Source: Pseudomonadota bacterium (lineage in GTDB: Bacteria; Pseudomonadota; Gammaproteobacteria; Burkholderiales; Gallionellaceae). From it: a stretch of DNA of 64,000 bases. Location: NCBI GenBank assembly GCA_021821945.1, contig JAJZTF010000004.1:104990-168989 (forward strand), written 5' to 3'. A program made the position numbers and the translations under genes. Every line of letters starts with the position of its first letter. Position 1 is the first letter of the stretch. Of this stretch, positions 13,376-24,706 are shown piece after piece. Below the pieces are notes generated by a model that saw only the letters and a program-made list of their open reading frames with translations, was not told where the DNA came from and did no database searches.

Positions 13376-16030
13376 TCACCCCAGAGTCTTCAGCACCACC
13401 TCCTGCACATCCCTGGACAGGCCTCTGGCCGCTGCCACCTTCTGCAACGCTGCCTGCATCTGTTTTCTGAGCTGAGGGAGGTATTTTTTCCAGTGATCCA
13501 GCGTGCGCACCAGGCGCGCGGCCACCTGTGGATTGAGCCTGTCAAGCGCGATCACCTGTTCTGTCCAGAAGGCATAGCCGCTGCCATCCGCCGCATGGAA
13601 CTGTGACGGATTGCCGTTGCAGAAACTGAAGATCAGGCTGCGTGCGCGGTTGGGATTTTTCAGCGTGAACGCGGGATGGGTCATCAGCTTCCGCACCGCC
13701 TTGACATCGGTGTGAGTCGCCACAGCCTGCAGGCTGAACCATTTGTCGACCACCAGCGCTTCGTTCCTGAAATCCCGATAGAAGCGGTTCAATGGCTGTC
13801 GTGCAGTCCTGCTGCCGGTGTTGACCAGGCACATCAGCGCGGCAAGGCGGTCGGTCATGTTGCAGGCTTCGGCTAACTGCGCGTGGGCCAGTTGCAGCGT
13901 GGACTCATCTTCCCAGGCTGAAAGATAGGACAGGCACAGGTTCTTCAGGGCGCGCCGGCCGGCCGATCTGGCGTCCGGGCTGTATTTTCCGGGCGTCAGG
14001 TTGGCTTCATAGACGGCGATGAAATCGGCCTTGAGCCGCTCGGAGATCGTCTTGCGCATGAAATTGCGCGCTGCATGGATCGCCTGCGGATCTATCACCT
14101 CGCACTGTTCGGCCAGCATCAATTCGCTAGGCAGCGTCAGCACTACTTCGATGAAAGACGGATCAAGCGTCTGGTCGTTTAGCGTGGTGCGCAATGCGTC
14201 GATGAACAGCTCATCCAGCGTGAGCGCATCATCCGCCTGCACCTTCTTGATCAGGTTCAACAGACGCTGCATTGCCAGGCGCTGCCCGGCCTCCCAGCGG
14301 TTGAAGGCATCGCTGTCATGCGCCATCAGCAGCGCCAGGTCGCGGTCGGTATAGTCGTATTCCATCACCACGGGGGCCGAGAAGTTGCGCAACAGCGAAG
14401 GCGTGGGTCTGGCTTTCACGTTGTTGAAGGTGAAAGTCTGTTTTGCACGGGTCAGCTCCAGCACGCAGGTGGTACCTGGTCTGGAAGAGTCCGTACCTTC
14501 AAGATGCAGAGGCATGTCGCGGCCATGGGCATCGAGCAGGCCAACCGCAACGGGGATATGGAAGGGCAGTGTGTGTCCGGGCTTGCAGCTTTGGCTTAGC
14601 GTCAGCGCATAGGTCTGTCTGGCGGCGTCGTAATTGCCTCGCACCTTGAGCCTGGGCGTGCCGGACTGGCTGTACCAGCGCTCGAACTGGGAGAGGTCGC
14701 GCCCGCTGCTGTCTGCCATCGCCGCGCGGAAATCGTCGCAGGTAACCGCCTGCCCGTCATGCCGCGCAAAGTACAGGTCCATGCCCTTGCGAAAGCCATC
14801 GCGCCCCAGCAGGGTCTGGTACATGCGCACCACCTCGGCACCCTTTTCATAAATGGTGACCGTGTAGAAATTGCTGATCTCGACATAGTAGTCGGGCCGC
14901 ACCGGATGCGCCATCGGCCCGGCATCTTCGGAGAACTGATGCTGGCGCAGCGCACGCACATCCTCGATGCGCTTCACTGCGCGACCGCTGGGAGTGCCCA
15001 CCATGTCGGCGGAGAACTCCTGGTCCCGGAACACGGTCAGGCCTTCCTTCAGCGACAGCTGGAACCAGTCGCGGCAGGTCACGCGGTTGCCGGTCCAGTT
15101 ATGGAAGTATTCATGGCCCACAACCGACTCGATGTTCGCGTAATCGGTGTCGGTGGCGATGCGGGGGTTGGCCAGCACATACTTGGTGTTGAAGATGTTC
15201 AGGCCCTTGTTTTCCATCGCGCCCATGTTGAAGTCGCTCACCGCAACGATCATGAAACGGTCCAGGTCGAGCTCCAGCCCGAAACGTTCCTGGTCCCAGC
15301 GGATGCTGTGCTTGAGCGATTCCATCGCATGCTGTGTCTTGTCCAGGTTGCCCGGTTCCACCCACACTTGCAGCAGCACTTTTCGACCGGAGTTCAATCT
15401 GAACTTTTCTTCCTGGCACACCAGCTTTCCTGCCACCAGCGCAAACAGATAGGAAGGCTTTCTGAACGGGTCTTCCCACTTGGCATAGTGTCGGCCATGG
15501 GGCAGGTCCCCCTGTTCGATCAGGTTGCCATTGGACAGCAGCACCGGATATTTCTTCTTGTCGGCGCGCAGCATCACGGTGTATTTCGCCATCACGTCAG
15601 GGCGATCGGGGAACCAGGTGATCTTGCGGAAACCTTCGGCCTCGCACTGTGTAAAGAAATTGCCGTTGGAAATATACAGACCCATCATCGAGGTGTTCTT
15701 CTCGGGTGCAACCAGCGTCTCGATCTCCAGCGTGATCTCGTCAGGCGCCTCGGCGATGCGCAATTTCCCGTCCGCTATCGAGTAACCCTTGGCACCTTTG
15801 CGCAGCGTCCTGCCGTTCATGCGCAATGCCACCAGCTTCGCGCCGTCGCCCAGCAGTTCAACATCCCTGTTGGGAGATGCGCTGTTGCGCTGCATCGTGA
15901 TGCGCGTGGCTACAAGGGTTCTGGCCGGATCGAGATCGAAACCCATTTCAACGGTGTTCACCCAATAGGCCGGGGCAGTGTAGTCTTTGCGATGTATGGC
16001 GTGCGGTTTCTTGGTCATGGCAGCTGGCAA
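13376..16030 (-). CDS. pepN: Aminopeptidase N (M1 family)
   Basis: This 884-aa zinc aminopeptidase removes N-terminal residues from peptides in the cytoplasm. The substrate-binding motif GAMENKGLNIFNT is near residues 270-282. The zinc motif HEYFHNWTGNRVTCRDWFQLSLKEG follows at about residue 305, with the third ligand Glu in LKEG. Length matches E. coli PepN (870 aa). A second Met at codon 5 (MTKKPHAIHRKDY) may be the real start. It stands between two unrelated DMT transporters on the same strand. Confidence 0.97.
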   Translation of the reverse strand: MPAAMTKKPHAIHRKDYTAPAYWVNTVEMGFDLDPARTLVATRITMQRNSASPNRDVELLGDGAKLVALRMNGRTLRKGAKGYSIADGKLRIAEAPDEITLEIETLVAPEKNTSMMGLYISNGNFFTQCEAEGFRKITWFPDRPDVMAKYTVMLRADKKKYPVLLSNGNLIEQGDLPHGRHYAKWEDPFRKPSYLFALVAGKLVCQEEKFRLNSGRKVLLQVWVEPGNLDKTQHAMESLKHSIRWDQERFGLELDLDRFMIVAVSDFNMGAMENKGLNIFNTKYVLANPRIATDTDYANIESVVGHEYFHNWTGNRVTCRDWFQLSLKEGLTVFRDQEFSADMVGTPSGRAVKRIEDVRALRQHQFSEDAGPMAHPVRPDYYVEISNFYTVTIYEKGAEVVRMYQTLLGRDGFRKGMDLYFARHDGQAVTCDDFRAAMADSSGRDLSQFERWYSQSGTPRLKVRGNYDAARQTYALTLSQSCKPGHTLPFHIPVAVGLLDAHGRDMPLHLEGTDSSRPGTTCVLELTRAKQTFTFNNVKARPTPSLLRNFSAPVVMEYDYTDRDLALLMAHDSDAFNRWEAGQRLAMQRLLNLIKKVQADDALTLDELFIDALRTTLNDQTLDPSFIEVVLTLPSELMLAEQCEVIDPQAIHAARNFMRKTISERLKADFIAVYEANLTPGKYSPDARSAGRRALKNLCLSYLSAWEDESTLQLAHAQLAEACNMTDRLAALMCLVNTGSRTARQPLNRFYRDFRNEALVVDKWFSLQAVATHTDVKAVRKLMTHPAFTLKNPNRARSLIFSFCNGNPSQFHAADGSGYAFWTEQVIALDRLNPQVAARLVRTLDHWKKYLPQLRKQMQAALQKVAAARGLSRDVQEVVLKTLG

Positions 16031-16108
16031 AAAGGAAGTGGGAAGATACGGATTCTAACAGTGTCGGCTTTGGGAGGCGGCTGCCATTGATCGGCAATCT
16101 TCCCGTAA

Positions 16109-17005
16109 CTACGTCGTTGAACGGCGGCTCGCCGCCCAGCCTATCAGGGAAAGCAGCGCCAGGCCGCTTGCGATCAGCACGATGCCGGTGAGCTCGCTGG
16201 CGTTGAACTCCTCCTTCAGCACGAGGCGGGACGAGATGATGGCCACGACCGGGGTGCCGAGAACCGAAAGGCTGGCCTCCCAGGCGGGCACGCGGTCGAG
16301 TATCGTGATCCACAGCCACCAGCACAATGCCGTGCTGACGACGGCCATGAAGACGAGTATGCCTATGTAGGCGGAAGTCCAGTTCGTCGCACGCTCGGGC
16401 ACGAACAGCGCGAGCAGAACCAGAGGCACGGAGCCTATCAGCATCTGCCAGGCGGTGAGCGAAAGCAGGTCGGTCTGCACCTTCGTTCTCAGGCGTTTCA
16501 CGAGCACCGTCCCTATCGCCCAGCTGAGCGCCGCCAGCAGCCCCAGGATCTTGCTAAGAAGGCTGGTGTGCAGGTTCCACGGCTCTATGATCAGCACGAG
16601 GCCGGTCAGCGTGCTTCCGGCCGCGAGCCACTGCTTTCCCCTTATGCGTTCCTTGAGAACCGGCCATGCGATCAGGAGCGTCCAGATCGGCATGGTGAAG
16701 ATCAGAACCGCAGTCTTTCCGGGCCCGCCCTCGACAAGCGCCCAGGTCTGAAAAGCCATGAAGCCCGTGACCTGGGTAAGCCCTATCGCGACCGTCGTGC
16801 CTGGGGCCACGAGCTTCAGGGGTTTCCCGATAAGCTTTGCGATCAGGAAAAGGGAAAGCGCACCACCCACGCAGCGCTCGGCGACGAAGGCGAAGGGCGG
16901 CGCATAGGAGAGCGCCTCCTTGGCCAGGACCCAGGTATATCCCCAGGTGACGGAAAGCAGGACAAGGGCTATCGGCAAAAGAAAACGGGCGAGTGTGGGA
17001 GGCAT
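16109..17005 (-). CDS. EamA/DMT-superfamily transporter
   Basis: The 298-aa protein shows the two-fold EamA repeat with about ten membrane helices (FLLPIALVLLSVTWGYTWVLAKE at the N-terminus; LIASGLALLSLIGWAA near the end). The WG-Y-W pattern in helix one is typical of the family. It is on the pepN strand, 78 bases before that gene, and may be transcribed with it. It is not close in sequence to the DMT protein at 12.5-13.3 kb, so this is not a recent duplication. Substrate unknown. Confidence 0.85.
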   Translation of the reverse strand: MPPTLARFLLPIALVLLSVTWGYTWVLAKEALSYAPPFAFVAERCVGGALSLFLIAKLIGKPLKLVAPGTTVAIGLTQVTGFMAFQTWALVEGGPGKTAVLIFTMPIWTLLIAWPVLKERIRGKQWLAAGSTLTGLVLIIEPWNLHTSLLSKILGLLAALSWAIGTVLVKRLRTKVQTDLLSLTAWQMLIGSVPLVLLALFVPERATNWTSAYIGILVFMAVVSTALCWWLWITILDRVPAWEASLSVLGTPVVAIISSRLVLKEEFNASELTGIVLIASGLALLSLIGWAASRRSTT

Positions 17006-17091
17006 TTATTATTCGGGTTTTCTGAACATCGAGTCGCTCGGACTTCTGCAGAAGCCGGAAGGTTCCAATGACTTTTTGAAATTTCCAATCC

Positions 17092-18513
17092 TCAATCCTT
17101 TTTGGTGGCTTTGACATCCTGGCCCAGCTCGGGCACATCCTCCCATCCTCCGCCCAGGGCCTGGATCAAAGCGACGTTTGCGGTGAGCCGCTGGCCCGAG
17201 ATCGCGAGCGCTGCATTGCGCGCGGAATAGGCTGCTGTCTGGGCGGTGATCACGTTGAGGTAGGGCACCATCCCGGCCTTGTACTGGTCTGTCGTCAGGC
17301 GCAGCGATCTGTCCGCGGCGGAAACGGCCAGCTGCTGAAGCCTGTCCTCGTCGGCGAGAGTCTTCGTCGCGACGAGCTGGTCCTCCACCTGCTGCAACGC
17401 CTGAAGGCCGAGCTGCCTGTATTGCGCGACTGCAGCCTGATAGGCTTCGCGTGACTGCGCGAGCTGGGCGCTGCGCAGGCCGCCGTCAAAAAGCGTCTCC
17501 GCGACAGAGGGGCCCATCGACCAGAAGAGGTTGGGTGCGGAGACGAGGTTGGTGAAGGTGGTGCTGCGCCAGCCGCGCTGCCCTGAAAGGGTCAGATCGG
17601 GGAAGTAGGCGGCTTTGGCGACACCTATCAGCGCATTCGCGGAGGCGACCTGGCGTTCGGCTGCCTGAAGGTCGGGACGGCGCAACAGCAGCTTGGAAGG
17701 AACGCCCGCAGGTATGGCGCGCGGCTCGGGCATGCCGGTCTTGGCGGGAATGCTGAAGCTCGATGGCGTCTCTCCTATCGTCACCGCGATCGCATGCTCG
17801 AGCTGTGCGCGCTGGACGCCGAAGGAAACCTGCTGGACGCGGGCGGTCGCAAGCTGGGAGTCGGCTAGGGCGACGTCCGCCTGGGTCGCCACACCCGCCG
17901 CATAGCGGTTCTTCGTCATCTGCAGGAATTTCTCGTAGGCCTCGACGGTTTGCTTCGCAAGCTCGGTCTGGCTGTCGAGCTGGCGGATCTGGAAGTAGCT
18001 CTGCGCGAGGGTGGCCTGCAGGCTAAGCTGCGCGCTGCGCAGAGAATCCAGACTGGCCTCGCTGCTCGCGGTGTCCGCCTCGACCTGGCGCCTTACCTTG
18101 CCCCAGAAATCGGGAACCCAGCTTGCGGAGAAGGCAAGGGATTTACCGGAGATGGTGATGTTCTGGCCGGCACCCGTGATGCCGCCCGAGGCCGAGGAGG
18201 TGCGGCTGGATGTGACCCCGGCGCCCACGGTCGGGAATTCTGCGGAGCGCGCCGCGTCGGTGAGCGCAGTGGCCTCGAGATAGGTGTGATATGAGGCGAT
18301 CAGGCTCTGGTTGGCGACTGCTACCCTGGGCTCGAGCTCGTTCAGGGTTTCGTCGTTGAACACCGTCCACCACGGGCCGCGCAGTTCGAAGGAGCCCGCC
18401 TCGACCCAGCCTTCCTTGAATTTTTCGGGGGTCGCGATCGGGGGCTTTTTGTAATCGGGGCCCACCGCGCAGGCGGACAACAAAACCGTATATATCAATA
18501 TGAGTTTCTTCAT
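17092..18513 (-). CDS. Outer-membrane efflux lipoprotein (NodT/OprM type) of the RND pump
   Basis: The 473-aa protein starts with a lipoprotein signal ([15 protein letters not shown]; Cys15 is the lipidation site), followed by AVGPDYKKP, the usual start of NodT/OprM factors. The long helices are the two repeats of the TolC fold. It is the last gene of a four-gene operon, and its start overlaps the end of the second RND gene by 4 bases. It should form the exit duct of this pump; OpmB of MuxABC-OpmB is the nearest known arrangement. Confidence 0.92.
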   Translation of the reverse strand: MKKLILIYTVLLSACAVGPDYKKPPIATPEKFKEGWVEAGSFELRGPWWTVFNDETLNELEPRVAVANQSLIASYHTYLEATALTDAARSAEFPTVGAGVTSSRTSSASGGITGAGQNITISGKSLAFSASWVPDFWGKVRRQVEADTASSEASLDSLRSAQLSLQATLAQSYFQIRQLDSQTELAKQTVEAYEKFLQMTKNRYAAGVATQADVALADSQLATARVQQVSFGVQRAQLEHAIAVTIGETPSSFSIPAKTGMPEPRAIPAGVPSKLLLRRPDLQAAERQVASANALIGVAKAAYFPDLTLSGQRGWRSTTFTNLVSAPNLFWSMGPSVAETLFDGGLRSAQLAQSREAYQAAVAQYRQLGLQALQQVEDQLVATKTLADEDRLQQLAVSAADRSLRLTTDQYKAGMVPYLNVITAQTAAYSARNAALAISGQRLTANVALIQALGGGWEDVPELGQDVKATKKD

Positions 18514-21500
18514 TCGAATGCTCCTATCGTGCTCCTGGCCGCCCAGCGGCGTCGTCCCCAGTGGCGCAGCCTGTCAAGCAGCAGATAGATCACGGGGGTT
18601 GAGTAAAGGGTGAGAATCTGGCTCACGACAAGCCCCCCCGCGATCGCGATTCCCAAAGGCTGGCGCAGCTCGGCGCCGTTTCCCGTGACCATCGCCAGGG
18701 GAAGCGTCGTGAAGAGCGCAGCCAGCGTGGTCATCAGTATGGGGCGAAGGCGCAGCAGGCAGGCCTCGTGTATCGCATCCCTGGGGCTCACGCCCTTCTC
18801 CCTTTCCGCCTGCAGCGCGAAGTCCACCATCAGGATCGCGTTCTTCTTCACGATGCCGATCAGGAGGAACACCCCTATCAGCGCGATGATGGAGAAGTCC
18901 GTATGGAAGGCCATCAGCGCGAGCACGGCACCCATGCCGGCGGAGGGAAGGGTAGAGAGTATGGTCAGGGGATGCATCGTGCTCTCGTAAAGCATGCCAA
19001 GCACGATGTAGATCACGAGTATCGCGGACGAGATGAAGAGGGGCTGGTTCTTCACCGTGTCCTGGAATATCCTGGCCGTTCCCTGGAAGCCGCCCTGTAT
19101 GCTGCCGGGAAGGCCGATCTCGGCCATCGCGACCGCGATTTTCTGCTGTGCCTGGCCCAGGGACACGTTCTTGTCGAGGTTGAAGGAGATGGTCGATGCG
19201 GCGAAGAGCCCCTGGTGGTTCACCGCAAGCGGCGTGTTGTCGGACTCGAAGTGGGCGAGCGCGGAGAGCGGCACCTTCTGCCCCGAACTGCCTATCAGGT
19301 AGATGTCGTCGAGCGCTGCCGGGCGCTGGAGATACCCGTCTTCGGCCTCCATCACCACGCGGTACTGGTTTAAGGGCGCATATATCGTCGAGATCAGCCG
19401 CTGGCCGAATGCATCGTTCAGCGTCTGGTCTATCGTGTTCACCGAAATTCCGTAGCGCGCAGCGGCGTCCCTGTCTATCGTGAGCTCGATCTCGAGCCCC
19501 TTGCTCTGCTGGTCGGTGTTCACGTCGGTCAATCCCTGTATCTTCCTGAAAGCCTCGAGGACGCGCGGCTCCCATAGCCTGAGCTCTGTCAGATCGCCGC
19601 TTTGCAGCGTGTACTGGTAGAGCGCGGGGGAAGGCCTGCCTCCCGCGCGTATGTCCTGTATGGGGAAGAGGAAGACCTGCGCGCCTGGGACCGAATTGAT
19701 CCTGTGCCGCATCTTCGCGAGCACGGTGACCGCGTCGGGGCGCTGGCCGTAGGGCTTGAGGCTGATGAAGAGGAAGCCGCCGTTTGTGCTGCCGCCCCCC
19801 GTGAAGGCGACTATGCTGTTCACCGCAGGGTCGGCCTTGATGATGTTCACGATGCGCTTTAGCTTCTCCGCCATCGCCTGAAAGGAGATCGCCTGGTCGG
19901 CCTGTATGTTGCCTATCACCATCCCCGTGTCCTGGGTGGGGAAGAATCCCTTGGGGACAACCTTGTAGAGGTGAACGGTGAAGGCGACCGTGCCGATGAA
20001 AACTGCGAGCATCACCCACTGATGCCTGAGCGCCCAGGACAGCGTGCGGTCGTATCCTTTGAGGAGCCTCGCATAGCCCCGCTCGCCCAGGGCCGCAAGC
20101 CGCCCGTGCGGGCCTTCCGGCTTGAGCAGCCTGGATGCGAGCATCGGGGTCACGGTGAGCGAGACCAGAAGGGAGATGAGCACCGCGATGGAGAGCGTGG
20201 CCGCGAATTCGCGGAACAGCCTCCCTATGATGCCCCCCATCAGCAGCACCGGCAGGAAAACCGCGACCAGGGAGAGGCTCATCGAAAGCACCGTGAAGCC
20301 GACCTCCCTGGCCCCCTTGATGGCGGCATCCATGGGAGGGACTCCCTCCTCCACATGTCTCATGATGTTTTCAAGGACCACGACCGCGTCGTCGACGACG
20401 AACCCGGTCGCGACGATCAGCGCCATCAGTGAAAGGTTGTCCAGGCTGTAGCCCAGAAGATACATCGCGGCGAAGGTGCCGACCAGCGAGATCGGCACCG
20501 CGATCACGGGTATCAGCGTGGCCCGCCAGTTTCTCAGGAAGACGAAGACCACGAGGGCGACGAGCGCGACCGAGAGGAGCAGCGTGTTTTCGGAATCCAG
20601 GAGGGATGCGCGTATCGTGACGGTCCTGTCGGACATCAGGTTGATCTTTATCGACTGCGGGATGGAGGCGGAGAGCACCGGGAGTTCGGACTTGATCGCC
20701 TCCACCGCCTCTATGATGTTGGCTCCCGGCTGGCGGAAGATGATGAGCTGAACCGAAGGCCTGCCGTTGGACATGCCCATGTTGCGCACATTCTGGGAAT
20801 TCATGCTGACATGCGCGATCTGGTCCAGCCTCACGGGGGAGCCGTTGGCATAGGCGACGATCACGCGCCCGTAGTCCTCGGGCAGTTTCAGCTGGTCGTT
20901 GGCCTGTATCTGCCAGCGCTGATGGTCGTCCTCCACCGCTCCCTTGGGGGCGTTGATGTTGGATGTGGCTATCGCGGTCCTGATCTTCTCGAGGCTCAGG
21001 CCCATGTTGTTGACCTGATTCAGGTTGAGGTCGACCCGCACCGCAGGCAGCGCGCCCCCCCCCACGGTGACCTGGCCCACGCCGGGAAGCTGGGAGATCT
21101 TCTGCGCGAGCACGGTCGATGCGGCGTCGTACATCTGGCTCACAGACATGCTGTCGGAAGTCAGCGAGAGGATCATGATGGGCGCATCCGCCGGATTGAC
21201 CTTGCGATAGGTCGGGTTGCCCACCATGCCGGAAGGCAGCATGGGCATCGCCGCGTTGATCGCCGCCTGCACCTCTCTCGCGCATGCGTTGATGTCCTTC
21301 GAAAGATCGAACTGTATCGTGACGTTGGTCGAGCCAAGGGAGCTCTGGGATGTCATCTCGGTGATGCCCGCTATCCTCCCGAGCGCCCGCTCAAGGGGTG
21401 TCGCAACGGTGGCGGCCATCACGTCCGGGCTTGCACCGGGGAGACTCGCGTAGACGTTGATGGTCGGAAAATCCACCTGGGGCAACGGCGAGACCGGAAG

Positions 21501-21593
21501 CAGCCTGAAGGCGATGAATCCGGCAAGCAGCACGGCCAGCGCAAGCAGCGTGGTGCCCTTGGGGCGCCTTATGAAGAGCGCTGAGAAGTTCAC
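18510..21593 (-). CDS. mdtC: RND multidrug efflux transporter, MdtC-like
   Basis: The 1027-aa protein is an inner-membrane proton/drug antiporter of the HAE1 class. It has the usual twelve-helix plan with two large periplasmic loops. The proton-relay aspartates in helix 4 are present ([16 protein letters not shown]). It ends with [24 protein letters not shown], typical of MdtB/MdtC. Together with the preceding paralogue it would build a mixed trimer, as known for MdtBC. It overlaps its neighbours by 4 bases on each side. Confidence 0.93.
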   Translation of the reverse strand: MNFSALFIRRPKGTTLLALAVLLAGFIAFRLLPVSPLPQVDFPTINVYASLPGASPDVMAATVATPLERALGRIAGITEMTSQSSLGSTNVTIQFDLSKDINACAREVQAAINAAMPMLPSGMVGNPTYRKVNPADAPIMILSLTSDSMSVSQMYDAASTVLAQKISQLPGVGQVTVGGGALPAVRVDLNLNQVNNMGLSLEKIRTAIATSNINAPKGAVEDDHQRWQIQANDQLKLPEDYGRVIVAYANGSPVRLDQIAHVSMNSQNVRNMGMSNGRPSVQLIIFRQPGANIIEAVEAIKSELPVLSASIPQSIKINLMSDRTVTIRASLLDSENTLLLSVALVALVVFVFLRNWRATLIPVIAVPISLVGTFAAMYLLGYSLDNLSLMALIVATGFVVDDAVVVLENIMRHVEEGVPPMDAAIKGAREVGFTVLSMSLSLVAVFLPVLLMGGIIGRLFREFAATLSIAVLISLLVSLTVTPMLASRLLKPEGPHGRLAALGERGYARLLKGYDRTLSWALRHQWVMLAVFIGTVAFTVHLYKVVPKGFFPTQDTGMVIGNIQADQAISFQAMAEKLKRIVNIIKADPAVNSIVAFTGGGSTNGGFLFISLKPYGQRPDAVTVLAKMRHRINSVPGAQVFLFPIQDIRAGGRPSPALYQYTLQSGDLTELRLWEPRVLEAFRKIQGLTDVNTDQQSKGLEIELTIDRDAAARYGISVNTIDQTLNDAFGQRLISTIYAPLNQYRVVMEAEDGYLQRPAALDDIYLIGSSGQKVPLSALAHFESDNTPLAVNHQGLFAASTISFNLDKNVSLGQAQQKIAVAMAEIGLPGSIQGGFQGTARIFQDTVKNQPLFISSAILVIYIVLGMLYESTMHPLTILSTLPSAGMGAVLALMAFHTDFSIIALIGVFLLIGIVKKNAILMVDFALQAEREKGVSPRDAIHEACLLRLRPILMTTLAALFTTLPLAMVTGNGAELRQPLGIAIAGGLVVSQILTLYSTPVIYLLLDRLRHWGRRRWAARSTIGAFE

Positions 21594-24500
21594 CCCGCGG
21601 CTCCCGGTCGTTCGGCCCTGCGCGCTGCGAGCCTTTCGAATGCGAGATAGATCACCGGGGTCGTGAAGAGCGTCAAGAGCTGCGAGAGCAGCAGTCCGCC
21701 GACCAGCGCGATGCCCAAGGGCTGCCTCAGCTCCGCCCCCATTCCGCCGCCTATCACCAGGGGGATCGCGCCGAAGAGCGCCGCGAATGTGGTCATCAGT
21801 ATCGGCCTAAGTCTTAGTTCGGCGGCCTTCAGCATGGCGTCGACCGGTGCCATCCCCGATCTTTGTGCTTCGAGTGCGAAGTCGACCATCAGGATTGCGT
21901 TCTTCTTGACTATGCCGATCAAGAGGATGATGCCTATGATCGCGATCACGGTCAGGTTGTTTCCGGAAAGCATCAGCGCGAGCAGCGCGCCTATCCCGGC
22001 AGAGGGAAGGGTGGAAAGGATGGTGACGGGATGGATGTAGCTCTCGTAGAGGATGCCAAGCACGATGTACATGGTCGCGATTGCCGCAAGAAGCAGCCAG
22101 AGCTGGTTGCTGAGTGCCGCTTCGAAGGCCGCTGCCGCGCCCTGCATCTTGAGGGGCGCGGATGCCGGAAGGCTGATCTCCTTCTGCGCCCTGTGTATCG
22201 CATCGACGGCCTCGCCTATCGACACGCCTTTGGGGAGGGAGAAGGAGATCATCGCAGCGGGGAACTGTCCCAGGTGGTCTATCTCGAGAGGCCCCGACTT
22301 CTGCACTATGTGCGCGACCTCGTGCAGCGGCACGGCCCCGCCGGTGCTGGAAGTCAGATAGATGCCGTCGAATCCGGAGAGCCCCTGTCTGTCCTTCTGC
22401 TCTATTTTCAGGACCACGCGGTACTGCGAGGACTGGGTGAAGATGATGGAGATCAGCCGCTGGCCGAATGCGTTGTAGAGCGCGCCGTCTATGTTGGCTA
22501 CACTGATGCCCAGCCTCGATGCGGTGTCACGGTCTATGTCCACATACGCCTGCAACCCCTTGTCCTGCAGGCTGCTTGAGACCTCCAGGAACTGCGGCAT
22601 GGTCTTCAGCTTCTCGACTAGCCTTCCGGTCTGGCGGGCAAGGTCATCGGGGTCCGGCGTCGTGATGCTGAACTGGAAGGGACTGCGGCTCACGAGGTCG
22701 TCTATCGTCAGGTCCTGAACCGGCTGGAAATACACGGAGGCGCCGGGAACACCGGTCGAGAGCTTCTGCAGGCGGGAAATGATGGCGCCCGCCCTGTCGC
22801 TTCTTTCCGAAAGCGGCTTCAGGCTGATCAGCATGCGACCGCTGTTGAGCGTCGTGTTCCCCCCGTCCACCCCGATGAAGGAGGAGATGCTGGAGATCGC
22901 GGGGTCTTTCAGCATGGCATCGACCAGCGCCTGCTGGCGGCGGTTCATCTCCGAGAAGGAGATATCCTGGGGTGCGACGGTGATCGCCTGTATCAGCCCG
23001 GTGTCCTCGGCCGGGAAGAACCCCTTGGGAATCGCAATATACAGTATTACCGTCAGAGCCAGGGTGCCGAAGGCGACCGCAAGGGTGAGCGGCTGATGCT
23101 TGAGAACCCAGCCGAGAGATCTCGCATAGGCCGCACTGAGGCTTTCGAACTGCCGCTGGCTCCAGCGCAGGATGAAGTTCTGCCGGCTTTCCGGGACATG
23201 TCTCAGGAGGCGCGCGCTCAGCATAGGGGTGAAGGTCAGGGAGACGGCAGCCGAGATCAGTATCGCAACTGCCAGCGTGATCGCGAACTCGCGGAACAGC
23301 CTCCCCACCACGTCACCCATGAAGAGTAGCGGAATCAGCACCGCGATCAGCGAGAAGGTCAGCGAGATGATGGTGAATCCGATCTGCTTCGCGCCCTTCA
23401 GGGCCGCCTGCATTGGCGTCTCGCCCATCTCGATGTGGCGGGCGATGTTTTCTATCATCACGATCGCGTCGTCCACGACGAAACCCGTGGCTATCGTCAG
23501 CGCCATCAGCGTCAGGTTGTTGATCGAGAAGTCGGCGAGATACATCGCGCCGAATGTGCCTATCAGGGAGAGCGGGACGGCCATCGCCGGGATGAAGGTC
23601 GCCTTCGCACTCCTGAGGAACAGAAAGATCACGAGGATCACGAGGATCACCGACAGCAGGAGTTCGAACCTCACGTCGGCGATCGCGGACCTGATGGTGA
23701 CGGTCCTGTCCGACAGCACCGTGAGGTTGGATGCGCCGGGGAGGCTCTGCTTCAGCTGGGGCAGGAGCTCGTGGATGCGGTCCACAACCGCGATCACGTT
23801 CGCCCCCGGCTGGCGCTGCACGTTGATCACGATGCCGGGTTTGCCGTTGACCCAGGCGGCGAGCAGCGCATTTTCCGGCCCGCGTTCGACGACTGCCACG
23901 TCGCTGAGTTTCACGGGCGCGCCGTTGTTGAATGCGATCACGAGGTCCTTGTAGTCCTGGATGGACTGGAGCTGGTCGTTTGCATTGATGGTCATGGACT
24001 GGGTCGGGCCGTCGAAGCTGCCCTTAGGGATGTTCACGTTGGCGGCGACGATCGCCGCCTGGACGCTTGCAAGGCTAAGGCCATGGGATGCAAGCTCGCG
24101 GCCGTTCGCCTGGACCTGGACTGCCGGACGCTGTCCACCGCTCAAGGTGACCAGCCCGACGCCGGTGACCTGGGAGAGCTTCTGGGCTATCCTGGTATCC
24201 GCGATGTCCTGAAGCTGGGTGAGCGGCAGGGTATCGGAGGTGAGTCCCAGCGTGATGACGGGCGCATCCGCCGGATTGACCTTGGCATAGATGGGCGGCT
24301 GGGGAAGGTCTGTCGGGAGGAAGGTGGTCGCCGCGTTGATCGCTGCCTGGACCTCCTGTTCCGCGACGTCCAAAGGAAGCTTGAGATCGAAGCGCAGCGT
24401 GATCACCGATGCGCCGCCCGAGCTCGTGGACCACATCTGGGAAAGGCCGGGCATCTGCCCGAACTGCCGCTCCAGGGGTGAGGTGATGGAAGAGGTGGTC

Positions 24501-24706
24501 ACGTCCGGACTCGCGCCCGGATAGAGCGTTGTGACCTGTATCGTCGGATAGTCCACTTCCGGCAGGGCCGACTGGGGCAGCAGGCGGTAGCCTATGAAGC
24601 CCGCGAGCAATACCGCCAGCATCAGGAGGCTGGTCGCGATGGGGCGCAGGATGAAGAGCCTGGAAGGGCTGGCCGTATCCTCGCCGGGGTCTTGCGGTTC
24701 GATCAT
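21590..24706 (-). CDS. mdtB: RND multidrug efflux transporter, MdtB-like
   Basis: The 1038-aa RND antiporter is the first of two adjacent paralogues. Visible features are [20 protein letters not shown] near residue 55, the helix-4 pair of aspartates in [19 protein letters not shown], and the late [19 protein letters not shown]. The length fits the family. It overlaps the adaptor gene upstream and the mdtC-like gene downstream by 4 bases each, which keeps production of the two subunits linked. Confidence 0.93.
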   Translation of the reverse strand: MIEPQDPGEDTASPSRLFILRPIATSLLMLAVLLAGFIGYRLLPQSALPEVDYPTIQVTTLYPGASPDVTTSSITSPLERQFGQMPGLSQMWSTSSGGASVITLRFDLKLPLDVAEQEVQAAINAATTFLPTDLPQPPIYAKVNPADAPVITLGLTSDTLPLTQLQDIADTRIAQKLSQVTGVGLVTLSGGQRPAVQVQANGRELASHGLSLASVQAAIVAANVNIPKGSFDGPTQSMTINANDQLQSIQDYKDLVIAFNNGAPVKLSDVAVVERGPENALLAAWVNGKPGIVINVQRQPGANVIAVVDRIHELLPQLKQSLPGASNLTVLSDRTVTIRSAIADVRFELLLSVILVILVIFLFLRSAKATFIPAMAVPLSLIGTFGAMYLADFSINNLTLMALTIATGFVVDDAIVMIENIARHIEMGETPMQAALKGAKQIGFTIISLTFSLIAVLIPLLFMGDVVGRLFREFAITLAVAILISAAVSLTFTPMLSARLLRHVPESRQNFILRWSQRQFESLSAAYARSLGWVLKHQPLTLAVAFGTLALTVILYIAIPKGFFPAEDTGLIQAITVAPQDISFSEMNRRQQALVDAMLKDPAISSISSFIGVDGGNTTLNSGRMLISLKPLSERSDRAGAIISRLQKLSTGVPGASVYFQPVQDLTIDDLVSRSPFQFSITTPDPDDLARQTGRLVEKLKTMPQFLEVSSSLQDKGLQAYVDIDRDTASRLGISVANIDGALYNAFGQRLISIIFTQSSQYRVVLKIEQKDRQGLSGFDGIYLTSSTGGAVPLHEVAHIVQKSGPLEIDHLGQFPAAMISFSLPKGVSIGEAVDAIHRAQKEISLPASAPLKMQGAAAAFEAALSNQLWLLLAAIATMYIVLGILYESYIHPVTILSTLPSAGIGALLALMLSGNNLTVIAIIGIILLIGIVKKNAILMVDFALEAQRSGMAPVDAMLKAAELRLRPILMTTFAALFGAIPLVIGGGMGAELRQPLGIALVGGLLLSQLLTLFTTPVIYLAFERLAARRAERPGAAG

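Noticed and set aside
12291..13379. A longer open frame on the same strand as the DMT transporter
   Set aside because: Its translation is Arg/Ala/Gly-rich without hydrophobic helices; the other frame gives a clean ten-helix EamA protein.
14759..16090. A 443-codon frame antisense to pepN
   Set aside because: It is antisense to a complete PepN with all catalytic motifs; no independent evidence for a gene.
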